The translations under genes and the position numbers were made by a program. Positions 16,741 through 24,326 of a DNA stretch of 49,451 bases are shown in pieces. The stretch lies in NCBI GenBank assembly GCA_003166055.1, contig PMWR01000320.1:5548-54998 (forward strand). Direction: 5' to 3'. Position 1 is the first letter of the stretch; each line of letters starts with the position of its first letter. Origin of the DNA: Acidobacteriaceae bacterium (GTDB lineage: Bacteria > Acidobacteriota > Terriglobia > Terriglobales > Acidobacteriaceae). The notes under the pieces are model-generated. The model was given only the letters and a program-made list of their open reading frames with translations. It had not been told where the DNA came from and searched no databases.

Positions 16741-16777
16741 AAAAAACCGGCGGGCTCGATGAACAAGCCCGCCGGTT
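16741..16777 (-). terminator. Intrinsic terminator of the tadE-tadG transcript, shared convergent hairpin
   Basis: AACCGGCGGGCT (16745-16756) pairs perfectly with AGCCCGCCGGTT (16766-16777). On the minus strand the stem is followed by a run of T (the A-run at 16741-16746 and just before), a classic terminator for tadG. For the plus-strand TonB-like gene the stem lacks a U-run and would be weaker. Confidence 0.85.
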
Positions 16778-16802
16778 GCGATGCCTTGAGTTATGCCGGA
16801 GT

Positions 16803-18644
16803 CTACGTGGCAGTGTTGGGAATCAACCGCGGCTTGGTAAAGCTGGCCGCGATTGCCGAGAAGATGTCGGCTATCTGAGTTTCCGGATTCGACGCCGACT
16901 GGCAACTGGTACTGACTCCGGAACCGCTTTGAAGATAGTCGGAGTAGAAAGTGCTCGAGCCGGTGGCAATAGAGGAGGCAATATTCTCCATCGTGATGCA
17001 CGGCGTAAGCGCCGAAGCCGACGAGAAAGATGCGTTCAGAGGCACAAGGAGGTTAGACCCGGTGGCCGTCATCGTGACATCGGTAAAGTCGTCGGCGTGG
17101 CTTCCGGAGCCGCATCCCGACTGCTCCGAGCCATAGGCGACCGCGTAGACCGTGGTTCCCGCCTTTGTGGCGGCCTGGGCAGCCAGAATTGCCTGCTGGC
17201 ATTCATCGAAGAAGTCAGGATACAGACCGGAGACCGACCCGGTGGCTTCCGAGGTTGGGGTCGTGTAATGGGCAGCTACATATGCGCTCGTGTTCGGAGT
17301 GCTTTTCAACGTGTCGTACCCGGTTGGATATCCCGTGCCGGTCACAATTGTGGACTTCGTGGAAGTGTTGGCCGACGGCGTCTGCGAGAGAGAACCCTGC
17401 GGAAAATAAATCCACTGGGTGTTCGCCTGTCCGTCGCTGAGCAGGATGATCGCGTTCTGCGAGTTCGTATTGCCGGGCACGGCTTGCTCGGCGAGCAATG
17501 CCGACTGCGCCGCATAGAGTACGGCCGCGTAGTAGGTGATGCCCTCGCCGACGTTCACGGTGTTGACGATGGAGTTGGAAGTGCCGGTACCCGTAGCGCC
17601 GTTCAGAGCAATACCGTTTGGGGAGACGGGCAAGCAGCCGACCGTTCCTCCGTTGCCGCCATTTCCCACCGCCTTCACGATGGAGGAACTGGGATTCAGA
17701 TTCCCCGTGGATGGGGAGTTGGCTTGGTAGTAGTCGCTCACAAAGCCATTGGCGTCCGCATCGCTCGCTCCGTATGTGACCTCATAGCTCGCAGACCATT
17801 TGGTCCCGTTTGGATAGGCGTATGTGAGCGGCGTGTAGCCCGTGACTCCGGGAGTTGGAAGGGTCAGCACCTGATACGGCAAAGGCTCAATATAGGTTGT
17901 GCCGCTGCAAGCGTTGGCCACCGGGAGATCCGTCGTGATGATGTTGGGGAATGTCCAAAGGCTGACGTGGAAGTTTGCGTCCGCGTTGGTGCAGGTGGTC
18001 TGGCCAAATTGGCACGGGTTGATGGATCCCAGCAGCGTCTGAATTCCCTGCAGCGCGCACTGGAATTCCGTGGGGCTGCCGGTACAGTTGGAGTCGGTGG
18101 TGGACATCGACCCCGAAGCATCTTCAATGATGGCTACATTCCAATTATTCGCAACGCTATTCATCGTCGCCGTCGCCTCGGCTTTGACTGTCAGCGTAGG
18201 AACGCCGAAGAACCTCATGAAGAATGTGTTGATGGTGTTCGTCTGGTAGGCGTGGACAGCGTTTTTGGGCGAACTGGTTCCGCAGGTTTCACCATTCGGC
18301 TCGAGCAGGTTCAGGCAAACCGGCGTGATGACGGTCGCGACAGTGCCCGTTTCCCGCAGCGTGCTGCTGGAGTTCGTTTCTCCGGCCGAGGCACTATACT
18401 GGTTTCCGTAAGCGGTTGCGTCGCCGCTTCCTGAAGACAAGTACACCTCGCCAGCCGCGGCCAGGGCCGCCGCATTGGCGGTGTTCTGAAGGTTTGCGTT
18501 ATCGGCATAGGCCAAGCCGCCGTCAATAACGAGGCCGGCCATGGCAACCAAAGAGAGAAATCCCAAAACGACCCAGATAAGCACCTGCCCGCTCTGGTTA
18601 TTGAGGAACTTTTCGGTAAAGGACGACTTAGAAATCATTTTCAT
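16803..18644 (-). CDS. tadG: TadG-like pilus assembly protein with von Willebrand A domain
   Basis: The 613-aa protein starts with a TadG N terminus: a short basic leader, NNQSGQVLIWVVLGFLSLVAMAGLVIDGG (one helix), then the typical YADNANLQNTANAAALAAAGE. A von Willebrand A domain follows from about residue 168 (NWNVAIIEDASGSMS). The MIDAS motif D175-x-S-x-S179 is intact, so metal-dependent adhesion is possible. Later segments include NAIILLSDGQANT and TTVYAVAYGSEQSGCG, with several cysteines. TadG is a minor, pseudopilin-like part of the Tad system; VWA-bearing forms may sit at the pilus tip as adhesins (family knowledge plus inference). GAGG lies 8 nt before the ATG. It follows tadE by 43 bp and ends at a strong terminator. 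Confidence 0.88.
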   Translation of the reverse strand: MKMISKSSFTEKFLNNQSGQVLIWVVLGFLSLVAMAGLVIDGGLAYADNANLQNTANAAALAAAGEVYLSSGSGDATAYGNQYSASAGETNSSSTLRETGTVATVITPVCLNLLEPNGETCGTSSPKNAVHAYQTNTINTFFMRFFGVPTLTVKAEATATMNSVANNWNVAIIEDASGSMSTTDSNCTGSPTEFQCALQGIQTLLGSINPCQFGQTTCTNADANFHVSLWTFPNIITTDLPVANACSGTTYIEPLPYQVLTLPTPGVTGYTPLTYAYPNGTKWSASYEVTYGASDADANGFVSDYYQANSPSTGNLNPSSSIVKAVGNGGNGGTVGCLPVSPNGIALNGATGTGTSNSIVNTVNVGEGITYYAAVLYAAQSALLAEQAVPGNTNSQNAIILLSDGQANTQWIYFPQGSLSQTPSANTSTKSTIVTGTGYPTGYDTLKSTPNTSAYVAAHYTTPTSEATGSVSGLYPDFFDECQQAILAAQAATKAGTTVYAVAYGSEQSGCGSGSHADDFTDVTMTATGSNLLVPLNASFSSASALTPCITMENIASSIATGSSTFYSDYLQSGSGVSTSCQSASNPETQIADIFSAIAASFTKPRLIPNTAT

Positions 18645-18670
18645 TGCGTTGACCTCGATGGTTTTGCGTT

Positions 18671-18706
18671 AGTACTCAAACTCCGATTCAGTACTCCAAC
18701 TCCGAT
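18671..18706. repeat. Tandem 17-bp repeat across the tadE stop codon
   Basis: Two copies (18671-18687 and 18690-18706) of AGTACTCMAACTCCGAT differ at one base and flank the TGA stop. On the minus strand both encode SE(L/F)EY followed by a stop, suggesting a recent small duplication at the 3' end of tadE. Confidence 0.75.
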
Positions 18707-19260
18707 ACTGTTGCCGCAAGCTGGCAGGTTGGTGCAAAGTTTCTTCCGTAAACACCGATAGTGCAAGGATAGGTCGCGGAAACCGAGACGGATTTCCCCG
18801 AGCTCGCACCATACGTGGTCCCCAAGTCTGTGGCGCAGGCGGTTTCTCCTTTTGTAGAAGCTGTCCCATTGACCGTGACCGTCAGGCCGGCGCCCAAGTT
18901 TGTTGCGTTGAAGTTCGGCGCCGCTTCCTTCAGCGCCCCATACGCTGTGGCACAAGGATCTGTACTGGACCCGCGGCTGACCGCGACCAACTGCGCCGCC
19001 GACCCCACGGCACTTTGCAGTGTCATTTCATTGATGTACGCGATTCCGAATGTGAAAATGCCCGTGAGCAGAATCAGCAACAACGGGAGCGCAATGGCGA
19101 TCTCAACCAGTGCCTGCCCCTCGTTGCGGGAGCGAAGGAAAGCGCCGACCCTGGCCACTCGCGACCGGGTCTGGACACGCACACCTTTGGAGTCCGCGGG
19201 AGGCTTACCCCCTTGAGCGGAGATCCTGGCTTGTCGCCCAAAACCATTTCGTGCAGACAT
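18688..19260 (-). CDS. tadE: TadE-like minor pilin/pseudopilin
   Basis: The product is 190 aa when started at the ATG at 19260 (MSARNG), which has AAGGGG 6-7 nt upstream. The ATG at 19275 lacks a ribosome site. A basic N-terminal region of about 45 residues precedes EGQALVEIAIALPLLLILLTGIFTFG, the TadE signature with the Glu that marks prepilin-like processing. A periplasmic part of about 120 residues with four cysteines follows. TadE and TadG are processed by the prepilin peptidase and help initiate or tip the pilus. The coding sequence ends in codons for SELEY, and a 17-bp copy of these terminal codons is repeated straight after the stop. Confidence 0.9.
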   Translation of the reverse strand: MSARNGFGRQARISAQGGKPPADSKGVRVQTRSRVARVGAFLRSRNEGQALVEIAIALPLLLILLTGIFTFGIAYINEMTLQSAVGSAAQLVAVSRGSSTDPCATAYGALKEAAPNFNATNLGAGLTVTVNGTASTKGETACATDLGTTYGASSGKSVSVSATYPCTIGVYGRNFAPTCQLAATVSELEY

Positions 19261-19410
19261 ATTGTTCCCCTTCATCTACTGTTCACTGAATAGTCCGACT
19301 CCACAATCCCTCGTTAGCGTCAAATTGACCCGCCAATCGTAATGACACCATATTACCATAGATTGATATTGTGGTTACTTTTGGTACAAACTCTCGAGAA
19401 TGTGGGAGAT

Positions 19411-20379
19411 TCAGCCCTTTTTCAGAAGTCTCAGGAACCTTTCCAGCTCTTTTCTGTTGACCCCGTCAACGAGAGCGTTTCTTCCCTGCTCGGGGGTCAG
19501 GGAGCTTTTCATCACGAATTGGAGGCCTACGCCGTCATTTCCCCAGCGGACGGCGCGGGAATGCACGGAGATGGAGCGCTCGGCGGATTCATCTCCGAGG
19601 TCTGTCCGTTGCAGGGTCATGAGGACCAGGGTGCCGGGGTACCAGCGCTCTTCGGTGACCACATAGAGGCCGGTGGAACTGATGTCCTTGATGTTGCGCG
19701 CCTGGGGAGCGGCGCCGGTCCAATAATATGCAGCCAGGCCGGAGGCCGGTATCCGAGGCGCCTTCCTGGGATCGGGAGACCACCAGCGTTCCAGCCAGTG
19801 CTTGGGCGGCTTGACGTCGGTCATACCCGGTTCGATCAGCTCCATTTCATGCGGCTTTTCGGGATTCAGGTCGATCTCGACTTCGTCGGAGCGGGGCTTT
19901 AGCTGCAAGACTCCCGGGCCACCGCTCCACAGCGGTTTTTCTCTCAGGAGCACCGCGCCTTGCACGGCTCCGGTGATGCTGGAACTGGAGAATCCTTCGA
20001 GGCGGCGCTCCATTTCATCGGCGGGGCAGAGCATGAGCTGATCGCCGGTCTGGGTCTGGGACGAATAGATCGAGTGGGTGGGCAGCGCCAGGACGCTGGC
20101 GGGCTGGGGGCTCAATGGGGTGATGCGAAATGTCGGGAACGACTCGACCAGGTCGGTAACCCGGCAATCCTCGTCCAGATAGATGAGATCGAGCGGGGCG
20201 CTGACGCCTGAATCCGGGATGCCCCGGAACGGATTCATCCAGAGGCCCTCGCCGGACTGCAATGCAAGCGTCAACAGCATGTCTTTGAGGCTCGCGTAGG
20301 GAACGTCGGCCGCGGTGACCTCCAGGCCGAGAAAGCACTCGCGAGTTTGGTTGTACGCGCAAACCTTTTGTGAATCCAT
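19411..20379 (-). CDS. DUF192-like domain fused to a PilZ domain
   Basis: A 322-aa soluble protein. Residues about 1-120 resemble DUF192: SGEGLWMNP, then APLDLIYLDEDCRV, then HSIYSSQTQTGDQL. This matches the stand-alone DUF192 protein at 11825 in order and spacing, although the NxTR and FMRFP parts are degenerate. Residues about 205-290 form a PilZ domain with R205-KAP-R209 and D232-ISST-G237, the two motifs that bind cyclic di-GMP, and a closing SRAVRWGNDGVGLQFV. PilZ proteins couple cyclic di-GMP to pili, adhesion or motility; here it lies in the Tad operon between the twin small proteins and tadE. GGGAGG lies 4-5 nt before the ATG. The binding prediction follows from motif conservation; the role of the N-terminal domain is unknown. 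Confidence 0.8.
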   Translation of the reverse strand: MDSQKVCAYNQTRECFLGLEVTAADVPYASLKDMLLTLALQSGEGLWMNPFRGIPDSGVSAPLDLIYLDEDCRVTDLVESFPTFRITPLSPQPASVLALPTHSIYSSQTQTGDQLMLCPADEMERRLEGFSSSSITGAVQGAVLLREKPLWSGGPGVLQLKPRSDEVEIDLNPEKPHEMELIEPGMTDVKPPKHWLERWWSPDPRKAPRIPASGLAAYYWTGAAPQARNIKDISSTGLYVVTEERWYPGTLVLMTLQRTDLGDESAERSISVHSRAVRWGNDGVGLQFVMKSSLTPEQGRNALVDGVNRKELERFLRLLKKG

Positions 20380-20709
20380 AAAGCCTCCCGCCCGCGGCGG
20401 TTACCCGGCAACCGGGTGTTGTGAGGGCATCCCAGTTGTCAATTCGACATCGGTGCAGCCGGTGAAAGCTACGAACCAGCATCTCAGACGGCGATCGCCG
20501 GGTTTAAAAATGCATACCCAATGCAGGCCGCGGTGCGGTGCCCAGTTGGGCCGCGCAAGGGCGTACGCCACCTACTTCCCCTGCCGAGAGCATCTCCCAG
20601 AGACAATCAATGCCAGTGGGCAGCCATTTTGGGCAGATGGGACTATCGAATCTGGCCGAGGGCAACCGCGCACCTGCGCGGCTCCTCCGGCGCTTTTGCA
20701 AATCCCGTA
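20380..20709. other. Gap between small protein 2 and the PilZ gene
   Basis: No ORF here looks genuine. A hairpin ACCCGG-CAA-CCGGGT (20403-20417) lies about 24 nt upstream of the PilZ start. A GC-rich inverted stretch (CCGCC/GGCGG) then abuts its ribosome site and could modulate translation. No promoter was recognised. Confidence 0.4.
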
Positions 20710-20805
20710 CTACTTGACCCTGGTTCGGCGGCGCTGAATCAGAATGATCAGTACGATGACAAACAACACTCCGGCGACGATTTGGATAATCGTAGTGCTA
20801 TCCAT
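20710..20805 (-). CDS. 31-aa single-helix membrane protein, copy 2
   Basis: The ORF is too short for routine gene calling but well supported: it encodes MDSTTIIQIVAGVLFVIVLI followed by ILIQRRRTRVK and a TAG stop. GGGGAG lies 7 nt before the ATG. The protein is a short polar N terminus, one hydrophobic helix of about 18 residues and a strongly basic cytoplasmic tail (QRRRTRVK). It differs from its neighbour at 20980 at two positions only (I17/V, I21/V), while the codons differ more often. That pattern, mostly synonymous change, means selection on the protein. It lies on the tad strand between tadC and the PilZ gene. Function is unknown; the context suggests a small component or regulator of the inner-membrane pilus platform. 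Confidence 0.85.
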   Translation of the reverse strand: MDSTTIIQIVAGVLFVIVLIILIQRRRTRVK

Positions 20806-20979
20806 GGAAAACTCCCCTTTCGGTGAACAAGCTGCTATTTCCGCTTCCGAGTCATGACAGAACGCGAGCGACACGCGCCGGGCAAAGCGGCGGTGTTCCC
20901 GATTCTGTTCAACGCGGCACTTGTCAGCGGAATCCCTGGCCTTTGCAAGGCGCCGCTGAAAACTTCTCCGCCAGACCCG

Positions 20980-21075
20980 CTATTTAACGCGGGTGCGACG
21001 GCGCTGAATCAGAACGATCAACACGACGACAAATAAGACGCCGGCGACAATCTGAATAATGGTAGTACTGTCCAT
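20980..21075 (-). CDS. 31-aa single-helix membrane protein, copy 1
   Basis: This encodes MDSTTIIQIVAGVLFVVVLI followed by VLIQRRRTRVK and TAG. AAAGGAG lies 8 nt before the ATG and only 14 bp separate it from tadC, so it is almost certainly translated from the tad mRNA. Predicted topology: N-out, one helix (about residues 6-23), and a cytoplasmic tail with five basic residues. It is the near-identical twin of the gene at 20710, with 174 bp between them. No family was recognised. Both would be missed by automated annotation with the usual length cut-off. Confidence 0.87.
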   Translation of the reverse strand: MDSTTIIQIVAGVLFVVVLIVLIQRRRTRVK

Positions 21076-21089
21076 TCTGCCAACTCCTT

Positions 21090-22004
21090 TCACTTAGCCC
21101 CGAACGTGGATGAGAACGAATCGACCATGATAATGATCGCAGGCCCCAGAGTAACCAGGAAGAGCGAGGGAAAGATGAAAAAGACAAGCGGAAAGATCAA
21201 TTTAATGGTGGTCTTTGCCGCCGCTTCTTCAACCTGCTGCACGCGCTGGGTTCTCAGGGTATCGGAATGAACGCGCAATGTCTTGGCGATGCTGGTTCCA
21301 AACTGTTCCGACTGAACCAGCATGTTGACCAGGCTTCGAATGCTGTCCTCGCCGGTGCGCTCCGCGAGGTTTTTCCAGGCTTCAGAACGGGCGCGCCCGG
21401 CGCGCTGCTCCAGGACGACGATATTCAATTCGTCGCACAACTCGGGCTGCGCCAGAGCCAATTCAACTGAAGTGCGCGCGGTCGCCTGGTCCAGGCTGAG
21501 TCCGGCCTCAACGCAGATGATCAGCAGATCGAGGACGTCCGGCAGCCCTCGCCGCATCCGTTTCTGGCGGCCCTTGATCCGCGCGCCCAGCCAGAAGTCC
21601 GGGATCAGGAACCCGAGGCCAAGGCACAGCAAATAGATGAAGGGGCCGATGAGGTGCGCCAGTCCGCTGACTAAGGCGAGGATGCAAAGAATCACGGGAA
21701 CCACTACCTTGGCGCCGTAGAAGACCTTGACCGCGGACTCATTGCGGAGGCCGCCTCGGGTGAGGCGCTTCATGGCGACTCCGACCTCGGCCTGGCTCTT
21801 GGGGAGGACATTTTCGAAGTGCTCCACCACGCCGCCAATCGAAAAGCCCGTTTGTTGAATGGTGCTCAACAGGGTTTTCGGCTTAGCCTGCGGGTTGATC
21901 ACCTCGGAAATCCGCTGGAGCATGGCTTCGCGATAGAACAGCAGCAGCCCCCCGCTCGCGATCAGCAGGAACATGATGAAGAACGAAATCACCGCAAAGC
22001 CCAT
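21090..22004 (-). CDS. tadC: Tad inner-membrane platform protein TadC (GspF family)
   Basis: A 304-aa protein with an N-terminal helix (VISFFIMFLLIASGGLLLFY), a central pair of helices around residues 95-130, and a cytoplasmic GspF/T2SSF domain. The domain carries MRRGLPDVLDLLIICVEAGLSLDQA and LVQSEQFGTSIAKTLRVHSDTLRTQR, the TadB/TadC signature. A C-terminal helix (LIFPLVFFIFPSLFLVTLGPAIII) follows. With TadB it forms the inner-membrane platform on which the TadA ATPase acts. It starts 9 bp after tadB and is followed 14 bp later by the small membrane protein gene. Confidence 0.93.
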   Translation of the reverse strand: MGFAVISFFIMFLLIASGGLLLFYREAMLQRISEVINPQAKPKTLLSTIQQTGFSIGGVVEHFENVLPKSQAEVGVAMKRLTRGGLRNESAVKVFYGAKVVVPVILCILALVSGLAHLIGPFIYLLCLGLGFLIPDFWLGARIKGRQKRMRRGLPDVLDLLIICVEAGLSLDQATARTSVELALAQPELCDELNIVVLEQRAGRARSEAWKNLAERTGEDSIRSLVNMLVQSEQFGTSIAKTLRVHSDTLRTQRVQQVEEAAAKTTIKLIFPLVFFIFPSLFLVTLGPAIIIMVDSFSSTFGAK

Positions 22005-22013
22005 AAGCCCTCT

Positions 22014-22982
22014 TCAGACCTCCATATTGACAATGTGCCGGATGATCAAGCCGCCGATCACGATCATGATGCTGGCCACCCAAAGCAGCTTGATGCCGAT
22101 CGGTCGCGTCCACAGGATGCTCATCAATGTCGGGTTCACGAAATACAAAGCGATTCCCAGGATAATGGGAAGAAGAGTCAGGACGATCCCGGTCATGCGG
22201 CCCTGCGCGGTGTGCGTCGCCACCTGCCGCTTGAGACGGAACCGTTCCCGGATCACCCAGGAGGTCTTGTCGAGCACCTCGGCAAGATTGCCGCCGGTCT
22301 CCTTTTGGATCATGATCGCAGTCGCAACGATTCTAAGATCCTGCATGGGAATGCGGTTGAGCAGGTTGTCGATGGCGGTTTTCATTTCAAGGCCGTAGTT
22401 TTGCTCTTCGAAACATATCCTGAACTCGGTCCCGATGGGATCGGGACTTTCGCGAGCCACCAGGCCCATCGCGGCGATGAGGCTGTGTCCGGCGCGGAGG
22501 GCGCTGACCATCATATCGAGAGCTTCCGGGAGCCCCTTCTCGAACTTGCCGAAGCGTTTACTGCGTTTGAACATCGCAATGGCGATCGGCATGAAGCCCA
22601 GGAACGCTCCGACCAGAAGGGCCAGCGGCACGGAGCCCGTGCGCCAATAGAGCACGTAGGCCGGAACAACAAAACAGAGGAGGCACATCGAGAGCATGCC
22701 GCCCACTGTCCACTTGAGATCGGCCTGTGCGAGCAGGCCGCGCAGCAGCGGTCCGATCTGGAGTTTGAGCAGCCGATGATTGAGCCAGGGAATGGTGCTG
22801 AGCTTGTCGCTCTTGCGAAGATTGAGAATCTCGTTGCGCGCTTCCACGCTTTCGGTGGCCAGAGCCGAGTCGAGGGTGGCGATGACCTGCTTTGCCTGCC
22901 GGTCTCCGCCCATGGAGGCGCTCACCACCAATGCAACAACCAAAAACACTCCGACAAATACAAGAACAAGAATCAACATCAT
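22014..22982 (-). CDS. tadB: Tad inner-membrane platform protein TadB (GspF family)
   Basis: A 322-aa protein. It has an N-terminal helix (MLILVLVFVGVFLVVALVVSAS), two central helices (GMLSMCLLCFVVPAYVLYWRTG and LALLVGAFLGFMPIAIAMF), and a GspF domain. The domain carries KFEKGLPEALDMMVSALRAGHSLIAAMG and MIQKETGGNLAEVLDKTSWVIRERFRLKRQ. Two C-terminal helices complete it. It is the partner of TadC. It begins 21 bp after tadA and is co-transcribed with it. Confidence 0.93.
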   Translation of the reverse strand: MMLILVLVFVGVFLVVALVVSASMGGDRQAKQVIATLDSALATESVEARNEILNLRKSDKLSTIPWLNHRLLKLQIGPLLRGLLAQADLKWTVGGMLSMCLLCFVVPAYVLYWRTGSVPLALLVGAFLGFMPIAIAMFKRSKRFGKFEKGLPEALDMMVSALRAGHSLIAAMGLVARESPDPIGTEFRICFEEQNYGLEMKTAIDNLLNRIPMQDLRIVATAIMIQKETGGNLAEVLDKTSWVIRERFRLKRQVATHTAQGRMTGIVLTLLPIILGIALYFVNPTLMSILWTRPIGIKLLWVASIMIVIGGLIIRHIVNMEV

Positions 22983-23003
22983 AACGATCGACCTCCTCTC
23001 TTT

Positions 23004-24284
23004 TTAGTTGACCAGCGTTTCGCGCTCGAACAGGCTTGGGGGCAGGATAATGCCCGCGACGCGGAGCTTGTCGAGGAAGCGGGGACGGATATGTGTCGGC
23101 TGGAAGGCGCCAATGACCTTGCCGTCGGGCCCAATTCCTTTTTTGTTGAAGGCAAATATCTCCTGCATGCTGATCACGTTTTCTTCCATGCCGGTAATTT
23201 CGGAGACGCTGGTAACCTTGCGCGAGCCGTCGCTCATGCGCGAGGCCTGAATGACGATGGTGATGGCTGAGGCAATCTGCTGGCGCACGGATTTCTCCGG
23301 CATATTCATATTGCCCATGGCCACCATGGACTCCAGGCGGGAGATCGCGTCACGCGGCGTATTGGCGTGAATCGTGGTCATCGAGCCTTCGTGGCCGGTA
23401 TTCATGGCCTGCAACATGTCAAAGGCTTCCTCGCCGCGGATCTCGCCCATGATGATGCGGTCGGGACGCATGCGGAGGCAGTTGATCAGCAACTGGCGCT
23501 GACGGATGGCGCCCTGTCCTTCAATGTTGGGCGGCCGGGTTTCGAGGCGCACGATGTTTTCCTGGGCCAGCCGGAGTTCAGCGGCGTCCTCAATGGTGAC
23601 CAGGCGCTCGCTGTTGGGAATGTACTGGGAAAGAATGTTCAGGAGCGTGGTTTTACCGGAGCCGGTGCCGCCGGAGATGACGATGCTGATGCGGGCTTTC
23701 ACCGCGGAGGCAAGCACCTCCATCATCTCCGCCGAAATGCTCTTGAGGACCACCAGCTGATTGGCGGCGATGGGGCCGGTGCCGAAGCGGCGGATGGACA
23801 GGGAGGGGCCGTCGAGCGCCAGAGGGGGGATGATGGCGTTCACACGCGAGCCGTCGGGCAGGCGGGCATCGACCATGGGCGAGGACTCGTCCACTCTGCG
23901 GCCGACGCGCGAAACGATGCGGTCGATGATCTGGAGCAGATGGCGATCGTCGCGAAAGGTGGTGTTGACCTTCATAAGAAGTCCACCCTTTTCAACGAAA
24001 ACGTGATCCTTGTCGTTGACCAGGATGTCGGAAATCTTCGGGTCCCTGAGCAGCGGCTCAAGCGGACCGAGGCCAAAGACTTCGTCCAGCAGGTCGGCCT
24101 GGATCTTTTCCTGTTCGTCGAAGTTCAGGGGAACCCGCTGGTCGGCGATGATCTCTTTGACAATGCCTGATACTGCCTGCCGGGCCTGGCTGGTGTTGAC
24201 CCGCGACAGTTTCTCCAGATCCAGCTTGGAGATCAGGGTCCGATGTATTTCCGCTTTGTATTTTTCCAGATTCAGCAGTTCCAA
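23004..24284 (-). CDS. tadA: Tad pilus assembly/secretion ATPase TadA (CpaF)
   Basis: A 426-aa cytoplasmic ATPase of the type II/IV secretion family. Features seen: an N-terminal helical domain (residues 1-90), [18 protein letters not shown], the Walker A motif GGTGSGKT at 205-212, the Asp box [29 protein letters not shown] (Walker B) and the His box [17 protein letters not shown]. It powers assembly, and perhaps retraction, of Flp pili. Length and motif set are those of CpaF. It lies 42 bp downstream of tadZ and upstream of tadB in the main tad operon. Confidence 0.95.
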   Translation of the reverse strand: MELLNLEKYKAEIHRTLISKLDLEKLSRVNTSQARQAVSGIVKEIIADQRVPLNFDEQEKIQADLLDEVFGLGPLEPLLRDPKISDILVNDKDHVFVEKGGLLMKVNTTFRDDRHLLQIIDRIVSRVGRRVDESSPMVDARLPDGSRVNAIIPPLALDGPSLSIRRFGTGPIAANQLVVLKSISAEMMEVLASAVKARISIVISGGTGSGKTTLLNILSQYIPNSERLVTIEDAAELRLAQENIVRLETRPPNIEGQGAIRQRQLLINCLRMRPDRIIMGEIRGEEAFDMLQAMNTGHEGSMTTIHANTPRDAISRLESMVAMGNMNMPEKSVRQQIASAITIVIQASRMSDGSRKVTSVSEITGMEENVISMQEIFAFNKKGIGPDGKVIGAFQPTHIRPRFLDKLRVAGIILPPSLFERETLVN

Positions 24285-24326
24285 GGTTGACCTTCCGTCG
24301 AGCGCAAGATGGCGTTCAGTAAGACA

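Noticed and set aside
16776..18434. 552-aa open frame antisense to tadG
   Set aside because: Arg/Gly-rich low-quality translation, no ribosome site, and it covers an intact tadG.
19276..19400. GG-N10-GC pattern upstream of tadE
   Set aside because: Only the four spaced bases match the sigma-54 consensus, which is expected by chance.
21819..23270. 483-aa open frame antisense to tadB and tadC
   Set aside because: His/Asp/Gln-rich shadow translation; both sense genes are intact and canonical.
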